Part shown: positions 61,875 through 64,000 of the stretch, piece by piece | Position numbering within the stretch: the first letter of the stretch is position 1 | How the letters are laid out: each line of letters begins with the position of its first letter | Assembly (NCBI GenBank): GCA_051294375.1 | Contig: CM119270.1 | Location: forward strand, 9,177,530 to 9,241,529 | From: Paraspadella gotoi | Taxonomy: Eukaryota > Chaetognatha | DNA length: 64,000 nucleotides | Direction of reading: 5' to 3' | Program-made: the position numbers and the translations under genes | Notes under the pieces: generated by a model | The model's database searches: none | What the model saw: the letters and a program-made list of their open reading frames with translations, nothing else | What the model was told of the DNA's origin: nothing

Positions 61875-62381
61875 AAATTCCTTCCTCCGTCTCAGTCTCC
61901 TCGTTCTTCTTGAATTTCCTTTGTTGATTTCTTTATCCAATCCGCTGTTGCTGTTGTCGTTCTCCATCCAGTTCATTCTCCCCCGACGTCTTTTGTTTCT
62001 GGAACGAGTTTCGCCCTGTCGCCGCCGTCGTCGAGATTGGCGCTTGAAGCGGCGGAGACTGCCCGGCGCCGTCTCGATGTCGGCGCCACTTTCGACGCTC
62101 AACGTTCGATCCAATTCGGCGTCGTTTTCTCGCCATTGATCCAGCGCGAGAGACGCTCGATGATAGGCTGTCCACGGATCGACGACGCCAACGTCTCCAA
62201 TGACGCCGTCGCCAACGCCTTCGCCATCGACGTCACCACCGCCTTCTCCGCCGCCGACGAGGTCGCTCGATGTCACGTCTTCGTCATTTTCGCCGTCGAG
62301 CGTCTCTGTCGCTAGGCAACGAAAAAACACGAAGAAAAGGGGAAGAATGGAGATCGCGGAATGTAAATCGAAGATGCGCAT
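52601..62381 (-). CDS. Secreted or surface protein with two Ig domains and a long charged helix (8 exons)
   Basis: Minus-strand exons: 61769-62381, 61030-61341, 59867-60007, 58618-58811, 57720-57813, 53832-53918, 53552-53686, then 53394 to 52621 (or to a TGA at 52601). About 783 residues. Signal peptide 1-25; acidic Gly-rich segment; Arg-rich stretch with a furin-like RFKR at 111-114; a 12-residue poly-Ser from a trinucleotide repeat; a 100-residue unrecognised domain. Ig1 (about 309-420): FFCGVC, ITWRKYG, then LDLDEGLFSCSATERG. Ig2 (421-525): VNLFCEATGRPQPAISWLKDG, SLSDNGSYQCVSC. The last exon is almost all Glu/Arg/Lys, a single long helix or coiled coil. Introns are phase 1 except after exon 4 (phase 0). 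No transmembrane segment was found; a further exon may follow the GTGAGT at 52620. A relation to FAM187-type Ig proteins is only a guess. Confidence 0.7.
53919..56730. other. AT-rich part of Ig-gene intron 5, no feature seen
   Basis: A 3.8 kb intron of the minus-strand Ig gene. Up to about 56730 it is AT-rich (a cluster of TATTCTATG-like repeats at 54680-54717) without exon-like or element-like sequence. Confidence 0.4.
56741..56951 (+). mobile_element. tRNA-like SINE family B, copy 4
   Basis: Forward copy in intron 5 of the Ig gene. It lacks the CAGCGGC segment between the 5' hairpin and the A-box-like TGGTGCAGGAGG. The B-box-like GGTTCTAGCCC and CCGGG/CCCGG T-arm are intact; it also retains ACACGGTGTTACAGCC. 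Confidence 0.6.
56990..57085 (+). repeat. Two diverged units of about 50 bp between SINE copies
   Basis: ATGCGTCAACCTGGTGATGA..CTTTCCGCCATCAA and ATGCCTCAACTTGATGACAA..CTTTCCATCACCAA are tandem relatives lying between SINE B copies 4 and 5. Confidence 0.5.
57123..57354 (+). mobile_element. tRNA-like SINE family B, copy 5, with internal hairpin rearrangement
   Basis: Forward copy starting TATGGTGGACTAAAATCCACC and ending ATTACTGTCTCTTC. Bases 57205-57259 form an almost perfect stem (CGGGATTCTAGCAGTTA with TAACTGCTAGAATCCCG, and inner ATGGACG with CGTCCAT), replacing part of the T-arm and the following block found in other copies. Confidence 0.6.
58989..59243 (+). repeat. Dispersed repeat family A, copy 2
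   Basis: 255 bp beginning TGTGGCGGTATATTCACACC and ending CAGGCAACCCAGCTGTTGCC, in intron 3 of the Ig gene. GGCGG...CCGCC near the start can form a hairpin. Copy 3 lies 490 bases downstream and is nearly identical. Class unknown; no coding capacity. Confidence 0.8.
59279..59378 (+). repeat. Three tandem units GGGTACGCTACGACAAAYGC
   Basis: Units start near 59280, 59319 and 59350, each followed by CTATGCCC. They sit between family A copies 2 and 3 and may be part of the duplicated element. Confidence 0.8.
59479..59732 (+). repeat. Dispersed repeat family A, copy 3
   Basis: Same orientation as copy 2 and differing at only a handful of positions (e.g. CACATCC for CACGTCC, AAAGCGAG for AAAGTGAG), pointing to a recent duplication. 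Confidence 0.8.
60176..60320 (+). mobile_element. tRNA-derived SINE (second family) head
   Basis: Bases about 60178-60250 resemble a tRNA: acceptor half CCCTG pairs with CAGGG, a D-arm GGC/GCC follows, and an exact B-box GGTTCAATCCC lies in a CGGG/CCCA T-arm. A GC-rich body follows, then the 70-bp tandem array. It is in intron 2 of the Ig gene. Confidence 0.6.
60321..60755 (+). repeat. 70-bp tandem repeat, six identical units plus a partial one
   Basis: Units begin AGTGGTTACGGCTGGGTAGC at 60321, 60391, 60461, 60531, 60601 and 60671; a truncated seventh starts at 60741. No base differences were seen between full units. The array directly follows the tRNA-like SINE head. Confidence 0.95.
61834..61873 (+). 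repeat. (GAC)n coding for poly-Ser in the Ig gene
   Basis: About a dozen GAC units read as Ser (TCG) codons on the minus strand in exon 1 of the Ig gene. A separate Ser run occurs in exon 4 near 58760. Confidence 0.85.
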
Positions 62382-62857
62382 TTGTTTGTGTTTTCTTTAT
62401 TGGTCTTCTTTTCGAAAATAACACGCTTTTTAAAAAATTCTTTCAGTCTTCAGTCTTTTTATTATCGCTGAATGTCATCCATATTCGAACATTGTGCGAA
62501 AAATCCTAATCGTAATCGAGAAAAAAGTTTGATTTTAAAATTTCACAATTTCGCATTTCAAAAATGATTGCATTCATTTAACAGTTATGTGCTTAACGGC
62601 TTATTACCACACCCACAACCTTGAGACTCAAGTTTATCCACGTTTTTCTAACGTATCGAATTTTAACTAAAATTTTAGTTACTGATTATTTTTTTTTATT
62701 CTCTCTCCATTTCATAACAATGTTTCTTTTCTTGTTTTTTTAAAATGCCGAAAAAAATGTGTTTATATCAGAGGCACAAAAGTTTAAAGAGAAGTGAATT
62801 GAAAATCGCTGGTGGCTATCCCGTACGAGTGAGGATGGACTGGATTTCTCACTCTAT

Positions 62858-62952
<95 letters not shown>

Positions 62953-64000
62953 CTATCTCTCTCTGTTGTTTTTTTCTCTCCTTTTTTAAAACGATTGTTT
63001 CTATCAGTATCATTTGTATTAATATTGAAATAGAAATATCTTTTACATATGACGATTTTTTTACAAAATGAGGACTTAATAAGTATTATTTTTTTATTAT
63101 TTCTTAATAAGTATTATTTTTTGTCTTAAAATATACTATACAAAAAAGTGTCCAAAAATGTTTGTGCTTTTATTGATTTTTTGTTTTTGTTCTGCAACTG
63201 GTTAAGACATTTTGCCGTAAAAAATGTTTATAAACAGTTAGTGTCAGACATGTTTTATGCCAAGACAATAAAAAACGTGGCATATAATGGCGAGTTGCGA
63301 ACGTAAAAATATTTTTGTAATTACGAAAGATATTGAATAAAAAACATTAATAAACCGTGAAATATTGTTCTTCTTTCGGCCGACGAATTTTAATGAAAGA
63401 CAATAATTCATCGTAAAATAGAGAAGCCAACGTAATGACGCAAAAACCCGCCTTTACCCGCTAAATTACGGCATTTTTTCGCAAAATATTTTGGTTTTGA
63501 AATTGAAAACACCGAGAAAGTGTCCATATTTTTGAATCTGATTAACTTGGAGAGTGTGTGAACCTTCTTTGGAAAGAGAAATCGGGAGAACCGCTCTGGG
63601 AGGAAGACTTTGGGGAGCGAGAGGAGAGAGGGAGAAAGGAGAAAGAGAGAGAGGAAGAAAGTTAGAGCGAGAGAAATTGGAAATAGTTTTATGGGGAAAG
63701 TGAGATAACATGCGATTAGAGACTATGAGCCAGTGAAGATAAAAGTTGAATAAACGTTTTTGATTTTAGCAAAATCCGAAATTCGGGGAAAATTCATTGA
63801 ATTGAAAAGATAAAATTGTAACGTTATTATTGCAAATTTTTCGAACTTTAAATTAATTTTATGCTTAAAAAAACAGACGATACAAATGTGGAGAATGTTG
63901 AGGAAAAATACAGTCCCAATCATCAACTAAACGGGGAATCAGTGACTAAGAATACGAATGTGGGGCGAAGGGATGGTTTTTTCATAGTAAAGCGATGAAA
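62382..64000. other. Upstream of the Ig gene, no gene recognised
   Basis: AT-rich. Contains a (CT)n tract at 62858-62946, T-rich runs around 63090, and a purine-rich stretch at 63590-63690. The Ig gene's promoter should be at the left end; no core element was convincing. Confidence 0.5.

Overview
This is nuclear DNA from an animal, most likely an arthropod. Genes are split by GT-AG introns. The window carries a TipE/TEH-type sodium-channel auxiliary subunit (an arthropod family), Kelch and BTB-Kelch proteins, a collagen tail protein, a secreted cystatin and an immunoglobulin-domain protein. I see no bacterial-style operons. The species cannot be named from sequence alone. Three N runs (18061-18085, 21064-21088, 46383-46392) mark assembly gaps, and several regions look like uncorrected long-read sequence.

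Layout. 231-349: possible last exon of a gene entering from the left. 1092-3848 (+): six-bladed Kelch-repeat protein, six exons. About 3.85-25.2 kb: gene-poor, dominated by (GA/CT)n and other simple repeats, a 1 kb imperfect palindrome around 18.1 kb, and 1.5 kb of nearly pure purine. 25239-31436 (+): TipE/TEH-like two-pass membrane protein, six exons. 31.4-36.5 kb: mostly low complexity. 36573-41921 (-): 3' part of a gene whose C-terminus matches the acetylcholinesterase collagenic tail protein ColQ. A complete secreted-cystatin gene lies on the opposite strand inside one of its introns (40900-41526, +). 42873-52052 (+): BTB-BACK-Kelch protein, 15 exons, with a long acidic N-terminal extension and a Gln/Pro-rich insert whose 12-bp coding repeat slips through all three frames. 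52601-62381 (-): protein with a signal peptide, two Ig domains and a long charged helix; at least eight exons.

Repeats. Several dispersed families are visible. One is a tRNA-like SINE with five copies (26.5, 40.6, 49.7, 56.7, 57.1 kb). A second family of about 255 bp has three copies (50.3, 59.0, 59.5 kb). A third has two diverged copies (9.2, 15.9 kb). A second tRNA-like SINE at 60.2 kb runs into six identical 70-bp tandem units.

Relations between genes. TipE-like proteins tune neuronal sodium channels and ColQ anchors acetylcholinesterase at synapses, so two genes are plausibly neuronal. The two Kelch genes share a fold but differ in architecture; BTB-BACK-Kelch proteins usually recruit substrates to Cullin-3. 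No shared regulation is evident. Exon structures were built by hand from reading frame, splice consensus and intron phase; no transcript evidence was available.
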